Source: Tenacibaculum haliotis
Lineage (GTDB): Bacteria; Bacteroidota; Bacteroidia; Flavobacteriales; Flavobacteriaceae
Direction of reading: 5' to 3'
DNA: 64,000 nt
Assembly (NCBI RefSeq): GCF_025215075.1
Contig: NZ_JAOBTH010000029.1
Location: forward strand, 310,001-374,000
Position numbers and translations under genes: made by a program. The notes below the pieces were generated by a model. It saw only the letters and a program-made list of their open reading frames with translations, ran no database searches and was not told the origin of the DNA. Shown piece by piece: positions 32,489-41,391 of this stretch (positions are counted from its first letter, which is position 1; every line of letters starts with the position of its first letter).

Positions 32489-33251
32489 TGTTTGGTCGGT
32501 TTGTGTCTTTCATATACAACTTATCATTAGCTAATTCATTATATAACAAATCAAAAGATTGTTTTTTTAAAGCATCTTTATCTTCCATTGTTAACCCCTT
32601 TGTCTCAATAAAATTTAATTGTTTTGCTCTAAAAACACCTGGGCGTCCCTTAAAGAAATCCCAAGAAAAAAAACGTTTCGCATCAAAATATAATTGCGGC
32701 ACAATTGGCATTTGATGTTGTATTGCTAAACTAAATGCTCCGTTATTAAAAGGTGCTAAAACCACATTTTCTGTTGGCACTAATCCTTCGGGAAATATTG
32801 CAATACTTAATCCTTTATCTAATCGTTTTTTTATGCGAGCGTATACCTTTTTTCTACTCTCAGGATCTTTTCTATCAACCATAATAACAGCTTTTTTATA
32901 GAAAAATCCGAAAACTGGTAATTTTACCAATTCCTTTTTACCAACAAATAAAATCGGATTTTTACTCGATGCAATCATAATCCAAGGATCTAGTAAAGAG
33001 GCATGATTTGCTATAAATATATAACTTTTTTCACGATCAAGTTCTTGTTCTCTATCGATTTTTAACATGAAACCCATCCCGTAAATTAAAAAATACGACC
33101 ATCCTCTCATTAGCTTCCAAAAAGAGCCATAATATTTTTCATCAGACAAAAGCACCAATATAAAAGGAGACATAACTAGTATCGAAGTAATCATCAATAA
33201 GTAAAACCAAATGCGCCAAATTAAGCGGAAAGGAAAAAGTAAATATTTCAT
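32460..33251 (-). CDS. plsC: 1-acyl-sn-glycerol-3-phosphate acyltransferase
   Basis: A 263-aa PlsC-type acyltransferase. Block 1 is FIANHASLLDPWI (N-H-x4-D), block 3 is IFPEGLVPTENV (here PEGLVP in place of the usual PEGTRS) and block 4 is VPQLYFDA. An N-terminal TM segment (IWRIWFYLLMITSILVMSPF) anchors it. It transfers acyl groups to lysophosphatidate or a similar glycerolipid. It overlaps trhA by 29 nt. A second plsC-like gene is at 42396-43124. Confidence 0.9.
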   Translation of the reverse strand: MKYLLFPFRLIWRIWFYLLMITSILVMSPFILVLLSDEKYYGSFWKLMRGWSYFLIYGMGFMLKIDREQELDREKSYIFIANHASLLDPWIMIASSKNPILFVGKKELVKLPVFGFFYKKAVIMVDRKDPESRKKVYARIKKRLDKGLSIAIFPEGLVPTENVVLAPFNNGAFSLAIQHQMPIVPQLYFDAKRFFSWDFFKGRPGVFRAKQLNFIETKGLTMEDKDALKKQSFDLLYNELANDKLYMKDTNRPNNEREFKSPL

Positions 33252-33295
33252 AGCTGCGAATGTAGTAATTTCTTTTCTTTGAACAATTTTAAGCT

Positions 33296-33303
33296 TATTT
33301 TTG
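33296..33303 (+). promoter_or_regulatory. -7 box for trpS
   Basis: TATTTTTG, an exact TAnnTTTG match, giving a leader of about 47-50 nt before the trpS ATG. That leader contains a short GTAGG/CCTAC hairpin followed by ATAATTTTTT (33322-33348). Confidence 0.45.
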
Positions 33304-33357
33304 CTTAAATCAAGTAGTCGTAGGTATTTGCCTACATAATTTTTTCAAAACAGACAT

Positions 33358-34326
33358 ATGTCAAGAATTTTAACAGGAGTGCAAAGTACTGGAACTCCAC
33401 ACTTAGGTAATTTATTAGGAGCAATTTTACCTGCCATTGCAATGGCAAATGACTCTAAAAATGAAGCTTTTATCTTTATTGCAGATATGCATTCTTTAAC
33501 ACAAATTAAAGATGGTAACGAATTAAGAGAAAACACCTACAGTGTTGCAGCTACTTGGCTTGCATGTGGAATTGACATTAACAAAACTGTTTTTTATCGC
33601 CAAAGTGATATTCCCCAAGTGGCAGAATTATCATGGTATTTAAGTTGTTATTTTCCGTACCAACGTTTAACATTAGCACACGGATTTAAAGATAAAGCAG
33701 ATCGTTTGGCAGATGTTAACAGTGGCTTATTTTCATACCCGATGTTAATGGCTGCCGATATTTTATTATACGACGCAGAAATTGTTCCCGTAGGAAAAGA
33801 TCAATTACAACATTTAGAAATGTCTCGTGATGTAGCGAGTAGATTAAATAATGTAGTGGGAGATACTTTAATTTTACCGCAAGCTAAGATTAGCGAAAAC
33901 ACCAAATTGGTTCCTGGAACTGATGGTGAAAAAATGAGTAAATCTAGAAATAATTTTATCAATATTTTCTTGTCTGATAAAAAACTACGCAAGCAAATAA
34001 TGGGAATCCAAACGGATAGTAAAGCACTTGAAGATCCTAAAAACCCGGATACAGATAATGTTTTTGCTTTATATAAATTACTAGCTTCGGATGCTCAAAT
34101 TGCTGAAATGCGTGCAAATTACGAAGGTGGTAATTATGGTTACGGTCATGCTAAACAAGCTTTATACGAACTAATTATCGATAAATTTGCTGACGTTCGC
34201 ACAAAGTACAATCATTATATGGAAAACCGTAATGAAATTGACGAAGCACTTGCTATTGGCGCCGAAAAAGCTCGTACAGTTGCTACTGATGTTTTACAAA
34301 GAGTTCGTAAAAAAATAGGATATTAA
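33358..34326 (+). CDS. trpS: Tryptophanyl-tRNA synthetase
   Basis: A 322-aa class Ic aminoacyl-tRNA synthetase. The HIGH-equivalent is STGTPHLGNLLGAILP, the KMSKS loop is DGEKMSKSRNN, and the tryptophan-binding region is MAADILLYDAEIVPVGKDQL. The length matches bacterial TrpRS. It is an essential cytoplasmic enzyme. A -7 box and a leader with a small hairpin precede it; attenuation is possible but unproven. A small lipoprotein gene follows 20 nt downstream. Confidence 0.96.
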   Translation: MSRILTGVQSTGTPHLGNLLGAILPAIAMANDSKNEAFIFIADMHSLTQIKDGNELRENTYSVAATWLACGIDINKTVFYRQSDIPQVAELSWYLSCYFPYQRLTLAHGFKDKADRLADVNSGLFSYPMLMAADILLYDAEIVPVGKDQLQHLEMSRDVASRLNNVVGDTLILPQAKISENTKLVPGTDGEKMSKSRNNFINIFLSDKKLRKQIMGIQTDSKALEDPKNPDTDNVFALYKLLASDAQIAEMRANYEGGNYGYGHAKQALYELIIDKFADVRTKYNHYMENRNEIDEALAIGAEKARTVATDVLQRVRKKIGY

Positions 34327-34346
34327 TCTCAAAATTTAAAAATCAC

Positions 34347-34649
34347 ATGAAAAATTTACTTTTTATATTTTTATTAGGAATAGTAGCTTGCTCACAACCA
34401 AAAGAAAAAACGTTTATAGCTGATGCTTCTTGCGGACAATGTAAATTTGGTTTAGAAAGCCAGAACGGATGTGATTTAGCCATTAAAATTGATGATAAAG
34501 CCTATTTTGTAGACGGTGCTCATATTGATGATTTTGGTGATGCACATGACAAGAAAATTGGTTTTTGTAATGTTGTCAGGAAAGTAGAGGTAACCGGTAA
34601 ATTAGAAAATGATAGATTTAAAGCTACCGCTCTTAAAATAGTTGAGTAG
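34347..34649 (+). CDS. Small cysteine-rich lipoprotein (DUF6370-like)
   Basis: A 100-aa protein with a lipobox (GIVACSQ) and a mature domain containing DASCGQCKFGLESQNGCDLA (C-x-x-C plus a third Cys) and GFCNVVRKVEVTGKLEND. The cysteine spacing suggests metal or redox binding in the periplasm. It resembles the DUF6370 family of Flavobacteriaceae, whose function is unknown; this is my recognition by pattern, not a search. It is downstream of trpS and followed by a perfect terminator. Confidence 0.75.
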   Translation: MKNLLFIFLLGIVACSQPKEKTFIADASCGQCKFGLESQNGCDLAIKIDDKAYFVDGAHIDDFGDAHDKKIGFCNVVRKVEVTGKLENDRFKATALKIVE

Positions 34650-34677
34650 TTTTCACAATAAATAATTAGCACAAAAA

Positions 34678-34704
34678 AATCCGAAGTAAATATTACTTCG
34701 GATT
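34678..34704. terminator. Bidirectional terminator after the DUF6370-like gene
   Basis: Perfect 12-bp arms (AATCCGAAGTAA/TTACTTCGGATT) with a 3-nt loop, T-run on the plus strand and A-run before the stem, between converging genes. Confidence 0.9.
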
Positions 34705-34734
34705 TTTTTATTTTAATACACTACACTGTTAAAT

Positions 34735-35775
34735 TTATGGTGCAGGATTCGGAATTAAATTATGAACTGCTTCTATTTCTGCTAAAATTTCTTCTGATAA
34801 ATCAATATTAATAGAATTGATATTCTCCTTTAACTGACCCATTTTTGTAGCTCCAATAATATTACTAGTTACAAATGGCAACTGATTTATGTATGCTAAT
34901 GATAACTCAGCAAGTGATAAGCTATGCTTCTCTGCTATTTTTAAATATTCTCTAACAGCTTTTAAAGAAGCTTCGCTCATATAACGAGCTATAAACCTCG
35001 GAAACAAAGTTCCTCTTGCTCCTTCAGGCGTTTTACCATCTAAATATTTACCTGATAAAACTCCTTGTGCTAAAGGCGAATATGCTAACAAACCAATGTT
35101 TTCTCTCATAGAAACTTCGCTCATTCCTACCTCATAACCCCTGTGAATTAAAGAATATGAGTTCTGAATAGTACTCATTCTTGGCAAATTATGTTGCTCA
35201 GCTGTTTGTAAGTATTTCATAGTTCCCCAAGGCGTTTCGTTTGATAAACCAATGTGTTTTATCTTTCCTTGTTGCACTAAAGTATTCATTGTTTCTAAAA
35301 TCTCTAAATGATTTTCAGCCTCTTTGGTTGCTGTTTTATACGGATAATCACGAACACCAAAACAATTTACACCACGTGAAGGCCAATGAAACTGATATAA
35401 ATCGATATAATCGGTTTGTAGGCGTTTTAAACTTCCTTCAACGGCATCAATAATATTTTGTTTGGTAAATCCACCTGTACGAATGTGTTTTGTATAATCG
35501 CCACCACCAGCAATTTTACTTGCCAACACTACTTTATCACGATTTCCGGTTTTTTTAAACCAAGAACCAATTATTTTCTCTGTTGCTCCATAAGTTTCTG
35601 GCGTTGCTGGCACTGAATATAACTCAGCTGTATCCCAAAAATTTACACCTTGCTCTAAAGCATAGTCCATTTGTTCGTGTCCATCCACTTCAGTATTCTG
35701 ATTTCCCCAAGTCATGGTTCCTAAACAAATTTTAGAAACTTTTATATCGGTATTTGGTAGTTTAGTGTACTTCAT
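34735..35775 (-). CDS. Aldo/keto reductase (Tas-like)
   Basis: A 346-aa NADPH-dependent (alpha/beta)8-barrel reductase. The catalytic tetrad can be read as Asp and Tyr in FWDTAELYSVPA, Lys in VVLASKIAGG and His in LYQFHWPSRG. The cofactor end is FVTSNIIGATKMGQLKENI. It is most like E. coli Tas in length and sequence style. The physiological carbonyl substrate is unknown. It lies downstream of pgk, with a 50-nt gap occupied by a small dispersed repeat. Confidence 0.92.
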   Translation of the reverse strand: MKYTKLPNTDIKVSKICLGTMTWGNQNTEVDGHEQMDYALEQGVNFWDTAELYSVPATPETYGATEKIIGSWFKKTGNRDKVVLASKIAGGGDYTKHIRTGGFTKQNIIDAVEGSLKRLQTDYIDLYQFHWPSRGVNCFGVRDYPYKTATKEAENHLEILETMNTLVQQGKIKHIGLSNETPWGTMKYLQTAEQHNLPRMSTIQNSYSLIHRGYEVGMSEVSMRENIGLLAYSPLAQGVLSGKYLDGKTPEGARGTLFPRFIARYMSEASLKAVREYLKIAEKHSLSLAELSLAYINQLPFVTSNIIGATKMGQLKENINSINIDLSEEILAEIEAVHNLIPNPAP

Positions 35776-35798
35776 TTTATCAATTTAATTAACAACTA

Positions 35799-35823
35799 TT
35801 TCTCGACTGCGCTCGAAATGACA
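35799..35823. repeat. Small dispersed repeat (TCGACTGCGCTCGA type)
   Basis: TTTCTCGACTGCGCTCGAAATGACA, containing the pair TCGA-CTGCGC-TCGA. This sequence type is frequent between genes in Bacteroidota genomes (established from memory). It lies between pgk and the aldo/keto reductase gene. Confidence 0.5.
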
Positions 35824-35825
35824 TT

Positions 35826-37013
35826 TTATTTTAAAACCGCTTCGATTCCTGGTAATGTTTTTCCTTCTAACATTTCTAACATCGCTCCACCACCGGTAGA
35901 TACATAACTTACTTTATCTCCAAATCCGAATTGCTTTACTGCTGCTACAGAATCTCCTCCTCCGACTAAAGAAAATGCTCCGTTTTCGGTTGCCTTAGAA
36001 ATTGCATTTCCAAGCTCAATAGTTCCTGTTGCAAAGTTTTCTAATTCAAAAACTCCTAAAGGTCCGTTCCATAAAATAGTTTTAGATTTTGCTATTACTG
36101 CTGCAAATTTCTCTGAAGTTTTTGGTCCGCAATCAAGTCCCATCCATCCATCAGGAATTTTAGTGGTATCAACTGTTTGCGTATTAGCATCATTTGAAAA
36201 AGCATCTGCAATAACAGCATCTACTGGTAAATGTATTTCGGTATTTTTCTCTTTTGCTAATTTTAAAATTGACAGTGCCAACTCTAATTTATCATCTTCT
36301 ACTAACGAATTACCTATCGTTCCGCCTAAAGCTTTAATAAAAGTAAAAGTCATTCCTCCACCAACAATAATATGGTCTACTTTTTCAATAATATTTTCTA
36401 TTACACCTATTTTAGACGATACTTTTGCGCCTCCTAAAATTGCGGTTACTGGTTTTTCAGAATCATTTAAAACCTTATTGATACTTTCAATTTCGGTTGC
36501 TAATAAATTTCCGAAACATTTATTTTCAGCAAAAAACTGGGCGATAACTGCTGTAGAAGCGTGCGCTCTGTGTGCAGTACCAAAAGCATCATTTACATAA
36601 ACATCACCTAATTTTGACAATTTTTCAGCAAAAGCTACATCTCCTGCTTTTTCTTCTGGATAAAAACGTAAGTTTTCTAATAATAAAATCTCTCCGCTTT
36701 TTAAATTTGCAATCGCTTCGGTAACTTTATCACCAATACAATCTTCTACAAACTTAACCTGAACTCCTATAACTTCTGTTACTTTAGCTATAATATGACG
36801 CAATGAAAATTGATCTTCTTTTCCTTTCGGACGACCTAAGTGCGACATTAACACACAACTACCACCATCTTCTAATGCTTTAATTATTGTTGACTTTGCT
36901 GCCTGAATTCGAGTAGTATCCGTAACTTCAAAACTATCGTTTAAAGGCACATTAAAATCTACTCGTATTAATGCTTTTTTATTTTCGAAATTAAAATCGT
37001 TGAGTGTTTTCAT
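35826..37013 (-). CDS. pgk: Phosphoglycerate kinase
   Basis: A 395-aa glycolytic enzyme transferring phosphate from 1,3-bisphosphoglycerate to ADP. The hallmark N-terminus is [14 protein letters not shown], then [40 protein letters not shown], and the nucleotide end [13 protein letters not shown] with [20 protein letters not shown]. Complete, cytoplasmic. A TATTTTTG box lies about 50 nt upstream. Confidence 0.97.
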   Translation of the reverse strand: MKTLNDFNFENKKALIRVDFNVPLNDSFEVTDTTRIQAAKSTIIKALEDGGSCVLMSHLGRPKGKEDQFSLRHIIAKVTEVIGVQVKFVEDCIGDKVTEAIANLKSGEILLLENLRFYPEEKAGDVAFAEKLSKLGDVYVNDAFGTAHRAHASTAVIAQFFAENKCFGNLLATEIESINKVLNDSEKPVTAILGGAKVSSKIGVIENIIEKVDHIIVGGGMTFTFIKALGGTIGNSLVEDDKLELALSILKLAKEKNTEIHLPVDAVIADAFSNDANTQTVDTTKIPDGWMGLDCGPKTSEKFAAVIAKSKTILWNGPLGVFELENFATGTIELGNAISKATENGAFSLVGGGDSVAAVKQFGFGDKVSYVSTGGGAMLEMLEGKTLPGIEAVLK

Positions 37014-37104
37014 ATGTTTTGTTAAAAGGTGTGTTCTTATATGTTGTCAACAAAAATAAATATTTAAATCCGATTCGTTTATACTATTTACATTTTCAAA
37101 CTTA

Positions 37105-37112
37105 TATCTTTG
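37105..37112 (+). promoter_or_regulatory. -7 box for moaE
   Basis: TATCTTTG, an exact TAnnTTTG match, 19 nt before the ATG at 37132, in the divergent pgk/moaE gap. Confidence 0.5.
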
Positions 37113-37131
37113 TTAAAGTTTATTATTCAAC

Positions 37132-37554
37132 ATGGAAACAACTTCAATAAAAGTAACTTCAGAGAAGCTAAACCTACAAGAATGCTATGATTTTGTAGTA
37201 GATGCTGCTTGTGGCGGAATATCTGTTTTTGTTGGCACCGTTAGAGAGGCTACTCAAAATAAAAACGTTACGCAATTAGATTTTTCTACTTATAAACCGA
37301 TGGCTATTAAAGAAATGCAAAAAATTGCTGAGTTAGCTTTAAAAAAATTCAGCATTAAAAAAATTGCCATCCATCATGCTGAAGGTTTATTGCAAATAAA
37401 AGATGTCCCTGTAATTATTACGGTTTCTTCTCCGCATAGAAAAGCAGCTTTCGATGCTTGCCAATTTGCAATTGATACTTTAAAAGAAACTGTTCCTATT
37501 TGGAAAAAAGAATATTTTGAAGACGGTGGAGTTTGGGTAAATGCGCATCCTTAA
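37132..37554 (+). CDS. moaE: Molybdopterin synthase catalytic subunit
   Basis: A 140-aa MoaE protein: GGISVFVGTVREATQNKNV, YKPMAIKEMQKIAELALKKF, IHHAEGLLQIKDVPVIITVS, SPHRKAAFDACQFAIDTLKE and PIWKKEYFEDG (the catalytic Lys region K-K-E). With MoaD it inserts sulfur into precursor Z in molybdenum-cofactor synthesis. The rest of the pathway (moaA, moaC, moaD) is not within view, so it is an isolated gene here, divergent from pgk. Confidence 0.93.
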   Translation: METTSIKVTSEKLNLQECYDFVVDAACGGISVFVGTVREATQNKNVTQLDFSTYKPMAIKEMQKIAELALKKFSIKKIAIHHAEGLLQIKDVPVIITVSSPHRKAAFDACQFAIDTLKETVPIWKKEYFEDGGVWVNAHP

Positions 37555-37610
37555 ACTTTAGTTTGTGTTATTTGAGAGCCTCAGCTAATAGAAATTCTGC
37601 GAATTATTAT

Positions 37611-37640
37611 GAGAACCTGAAACAAGTTTAGGTTGACGAG
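37611..37640. repeat. Dispersed palindromic repeat (AACTTGTTTCAG type), copy 2
   Basis: In reverse orientation this matches the core of 9821-9855: TCGTCAACCTAAACTTGTTT against TCGTCAATCTGAACTTGTTT. AACCTGAA/TTTAGGTT arms pair around ACAAG. It lies between the converging moaE and addB-like genes. Confidence 0.6.
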
Positions 37641-37667
37641 CTTAATTATATAGCTAATAACTTCTAG

Positions 37668-40424
37668 TTAATAAGGCAAATCTGCTGGTTCAATAAAACC
37701 AACTTCAGGATTGTATAATTCTTTTAAAAACGCTGTTATTTCAGTCATAAACTCTTCTAATTTTTCTTCTGTTACTTCATTATCTGGAGTTCGGTAATTA
37801 GACGAGAAATTCATTTTTAAAAATCCGCTTTTTAAGTTTTTAAACGAAATAATACCTGCTTCAAAACCATTTTTTATAGTCGCTTTTTCAGTTTGCCAAT
37901 AAATAAATGCATACAACATTACCTGAATTGCTTTATGATGTTTTAAATCTCGAATGTTTGTAAAATCTGTTACCTTTAGTTTGGTTGCGTCTACCATTCC
38001 TGTTTTATAATCTATAATTCTGGTAACACCATTTAATTCGTCTATTCTATCTACTTCACCATGTATTCTTATCGGAAAATCGATACCTTCAACAATTATT
38101 TCTGTGAATATTTTTTTCTCGGTTTCAATAATTTTAAGTTGATTACTTTCATCCTTTAACAACTCTATTTCTTTATTCAAAAAATTTTCAACAAACCTGT
38201 TTGCAACTTCAAAAACCAATCTATTTTTCCCGGTAGATACATCTCCGTTTTTAAAATGTTCAGAGAAATAAAAAGATACCAACTCTTTTGATTGTTCTTG
38301 CATTTTACGAACATCATTCAGTTTTAAAAATTTACCAAAATAAGGTTGGTATAATTTATCTAAAGTATCATGAACTACAGTACCCATTGTGTTTGCAGCA
38401 ACTGTTTCTTCAACATTATCAAATTCGTTTATTTTTAAAATTTTCTGTTTATAAAACGCAATCGGATTGTATAAATAATTGGTTAATGCTGATGGTGAAA
38501 TTCCTTTTTTAGCCAATTCTTCTAAGCGTTTTAAAACTTTATCATCTTTTTGAATCTCTTTTAGTTTTATGGCTGATGTTACTACCTTAGGGCTAATTAT
38601 TTTCTCAGTAATATCGTCTCGCATCATTTCTAACTGCGTAACAAAACGGCTTTTTTCTCCGCTTCCAAAAACATCATGTTCTGTATTATATAAGATAAAA
38701 ATATTTTTGGCTCTTTGTAATAATCTAAAAAAATGATATGAAAAAAGCGCATCTTTTTCTTTATATGTAGGCAATCCGAATTCAATTTTTACATCAAAAG
38801 GAATAAAAGTGTTTTGTTGGCTACTTGCGGGTAATACTCCTTCATTTACTGAAGTTATAATTACGTTTTCAAAATCTAACATTCGTGTTTCTAAAACACC
38901 CATCAACTGCAAACCTTGCAACGGTTCTCCTTGAAAAGACAAACTTTCAGACTGTATTAATTGCCTAAAAAATTGGTGTAATGTTTTTAAATCCTGCACG
39001 TAGTTAAACTCAATATGTAAGTTTTGTAATTGTGTAAACGCCGTGTAAAAACGGAATAAATATTCCTTTTCTAAATCGTTTGCATTGTCTTTTAAAACAT
39101 CAATTAATCGTAATATTCTTGATAAAAACTCTCCTATTGTAGAAAACTGATTAAAAATTGAGCTAACAATATCTTTAATTTCTGCTTCTAAAGGAGAGAA
39201 AAAACCATTAATATACTCTTGACTTACAAATGTATTATTCTCTTTAACAACAGTTTCTGAGATAGTATCAGCTATGTTTTTACCTTCATCTAATTGCAAT
39301 AATTTATAAATCGCTGCATCTTTTAAAAACCGAATAATATCTTTATGATAAAACTGATTTACATCTTGTTTTTGTAATTTTTCTTGATTGTTGAATAACT
39401 GAAAAATAGCCAATACTAAACTCGTTGTAGGAATATCTTTTAAAGGATATCCCATTGTAATATTTATAGCTTCTACACTTTTTGGCAACGAATTTAAGGT
39501 TATTGGCAACAATGTTTCATCTGCTAATACCAAGGCTGTATTATTGTGATTTGGTAATTTTGATAAAATTTCTCCTGCATGTTTTATTTGTGTAATATTT
39601 TTTGATGCTCCTATAACCTGAATATTCTTAGATTCAGAGAAATAATTTTTTATCGTTTGAATTGGGTTTTTTTCATAATATTTCCACTGCTTTTTATACT
39701 TTCTAAGAAAACTACCCGCTTGATGATTTTCTTCGTAAAAAGTTTTATCAATATCCCAATAAACCTCACTATTTCCTGCGGATAAAAATTTTTGAAACAA
39801 AAACTCTTCCGCTGTGTTTAGAGCATTAAATCCGATGAAGTAGTATTTCTTGTTCTGATTTTTATTGATAAAAGCTTCAACCTTCTTAGTTGCTTCTCGG
39901 TATAAAACACCTTGATATCCTATTTTATTTGATATCAAAAATTGATAAAAAACAGCATAAAACTCCTCTAATTTCTCCATAAAAGAGAAATGATCTTTCA
40001 TTAGTTCCGTTTCTTTAAACTCTCCTTTTACCGACCATTTTTGTAAACGATGAATATCTCGTAAATACACAAAAATATCCTTCGGATTAATTAAATGTTG
40101 GTCTATTTCGTTAAAATCTTGTAAAACAGTAAAAGCCCATGAAGAGAAAACATCAAACGTATCTGGGTTTTCTTCTACTTCTTTATAAATCGTATAAAAA
40201 TGAAATAGCAGTTGCACTGAATCCGCTTTATTAATTTCAGAAATTTCTTCAACAAAATCGCCAATATTTAAAATTTGAGGTAAAAAACCTGCTAAAATTT
40301 TATTTTTAAATGTTTGCTTTACAAACACTCCTGCTCTTTGTGATGGTAAGACAAATACAACATTTTCAAACGATTTGGTGGTTTGTAAAATAGTATCTAA
40401 AGTTTCTGAAATAAAAGAATTCAT
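37668..40424 (-). CDS. AddB-like PD-(D/E)XK nuclease/helicase-related protein
   Basis: A 918-aa protein. The N-terminal NVVFVLPSQRAGVFVKQTF and the central VLETRMLDFENVIITSVNEGVLP stretches resemble the inactive UvrD-like domains of AddB/RexB-type proteins. The C-terminal nuclease domain (about residues 680-900) holds HDTLDKLY, GEVDRIDELNGVTRIIDYKTG (the D-Y-K catalytic pair) and KAIQVMLYAFIYW (QxxxY motif). It is probably one half of a RecBCD/AddAB-like double-strand-break resection complex; the partner gene is not in view. No Fe-S cysteine pattern is evident. Confidence 0.82.
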   Translation of the reverse strand: MNSFISETLDTILQTTKSFENVVFVLPSQRAGVFVKQTFKNKILAGFLPQILNIGDFVEEISEINKADSVQLLFHFYTIYKEVEENPDTFDVFSSWAFTVLQDFNEIDQHLINPKDIFVYLRDIHRLQKWSVKGEFKETELMKDHFSFMEKLEEFYAVFYQFLISNKIGYQGVLYREATKKVEAFINKNQNKKYYFIGFNALNTAEEFLFQKFLSAGNSEVYWDIDKTFYEENHQAGSFLRKYKKQWKYYEKNPIQTIKNYFSESKNIQVIGASKNITQIKHAGEILSKLPNHNNTALVLADETLLPITLNSLPKSVEAINITMGYPLKDIPTTSLVLAIFQLFNNQEKLQKQDVNQFYHKDIIRFLKDAAIYKLLQLDEGKNIADTISETVVKENNTFVSQEYINGFFSPLEAEIKDIVSSIFNQFSTIGEFLSRILRLIDVLKDNANDLEKEYLFRFYTAFTQLQNLHIEFNYVQDLKTLHQFFRQLIQSESLSFQGEPLQGLQLMGVLETRMLDFENVIITSVNEGVLPASSQQNTFIPFDVKIEFGLPTYKEKDALFSYHFFRLLQRAKNIFILYNTEHDVFGSGEKSRFVTQLEMMRDDITEKIISPKVVTSAIKLKEIQKDDKVLKRLEELAKKGISPSALTNYLYNPIAFYKQKILKINEFDNVEETVAANTMGTVVHDTLDKLYQPYFGKFLKLNDVRKMQEQSKELVSFYFSEHFKNGDVSTGKNRLVFEVANRFVENFLNKEIELLKDESNQLKIIETEKKIFTEIIVEGIDFPIRIHGEVDRIDELNGVTRIIDYKTGMVDATKLKVTDFTNIRDLKHHKAIQVMLYAFIYWQTEKATIKNGFEAGIISFKNLKSGFLKMNFSSNYRTPDNEVTEEKLEEFMTEITAFLKELYNPEVGFIEPADLPY

Positions 40425-40462
40425 AGCGGTTTTTTAATCAACCCAAAGTACAATATTTATCT

Positions 40463-40470
40463 TATTTTTG
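40463..40470 (+). promoter_or_regulatory. -7 box for the nitrilase-family gene
   Basis: TATTTTTG, an exact TAnnTTTG match, 30 nt before the ATG. Confidence 0.45.
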
Positions 40471-40499
40471 AGAGGATAAATAACTTCATTTCTTTACTA

Positions 40500-41303
40500 A
40501 TGAATACGACAAACAAACTTAAAGCTGCACTTATTCAGGCTAATTTAATTTGGGAAAACCCGATTGAAAATAAAAATTATTTTGAAGAAAAAATAAACAA
40601 ACTTCCTTTAGATATCGACTTAATTATTTTGCCTGAAATGTTTACCACTGGTTTTACTATGAATGCGCAGCATTTAGCTGAAACAATGACTGGTGATACT
40701 ATTATTTGGATGCAAGATCTAGCTAACAAAAAACAAGCAGCAATTGTTGGTAGTATTATTATTAAAGAACCGTGTTTAGATGCTAATAAAGAATACAATT
40801 ATTACAATCGATTACTTTTTGTACATCCTTCAAGTAAAATTGATTTTTACGACAAGAAACATTTATTTACACTTGCTAACGAACATAAAACGTTCACGCC
40901 TGGTAATAAAAATAGTCTAATTGATTATAAAGGATGGAAGATTTGTCCGCTAATTTGTTATGACTTACGCTTTCCTACTTGGGCAAGAAACACTCTTAAT
41001 TACGATTTACTATTGTATGTAGCTAGTTGGCCTACACCAAGAATTGAAGTTTGGAATGCGCTCTTAAAAGCCCGTGCCATAGAAAATATGAGTTACACAA
41101 TTGGTGTAAACAGAATTGGTACGGATGCTAACGGTTATGAATACAACGGTAATTCTGCTACATATGACATGTTAGGAAAGTGTTTAGCTAAAAATACAGC
41201 AGAAGAAATCTCTTTAATTATTGAATTAGATAAAGAAACGCAACATAAAACTCGTGCTAAGTTTCGGTTTTTAGATGATAAAGATCTTTTTACTTTTCAA
41301 TAA
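40500..41303 (+). CDS. Nitrilase-family amidase (omega-amidase/YafV-like)
   Basis: A 267-aa carbon-nitrogen hydrolase. The Glu-Lys-Cys triad is visible: E46 in LIILPEMFTTGF, K119 in DFYDKKHLFTL and C153 in CPLICYDLRFPTWAR. The sequence is most like YafV/omega-amidase proteins that hydrolyse alpha-ketoglutaramate or related amides in metabolite repair. It is cytoplasmic. It converges with the acyl-ACP desaturase gene across a palindromic repeat. Confidence 0.92.
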   Translation: MNTTNKLKAALIQANLIWENPIENKNYFEEKINKLPLDIDLIILPEMFTTGFTMNAQHLAETMTGDTIIWMQDLANKKQAAIVGSIIIKEPCLDANKEYNYYNRLLFVHPSSKIDFYDKKHLFTLANEHKTFTPGNKNSLIDYKGWKICPLICYDLRFPTWARNTLNYDLLLYVASWPTPRIEVWNALLKARAIENMSYTIGVNRIGTDANGYEYNGNSATYDMLGKCLAKNTAEEISLIIELDKETQHKTRAKFRFLDDKDLFTFQ

Positions 41304-41308
41304 AAAAT

Positions 41309-41377
41309 AACGTCATTGCGAAGAACATATAATAAGGCAATTTATAAAAAATGCTTCATTTTATTAGCAATGACGTT
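41309..41377. repeat. Palindromic GTCATTGCGA-type repeat
   Basis: Perfect 11-bp outer arms (AACGTCATTGC at 41309-41319, GCAATGACGTT at 41367-41377) enclose GGCAA and TGCTTC segments typical of a repeat widespread in bacteria. It sits exactly between converging genes and could fold into a long transcript-ending hairpin. Confidence 0.7.
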
Positions 41378-41391
41378 ACTCAACTATATTT

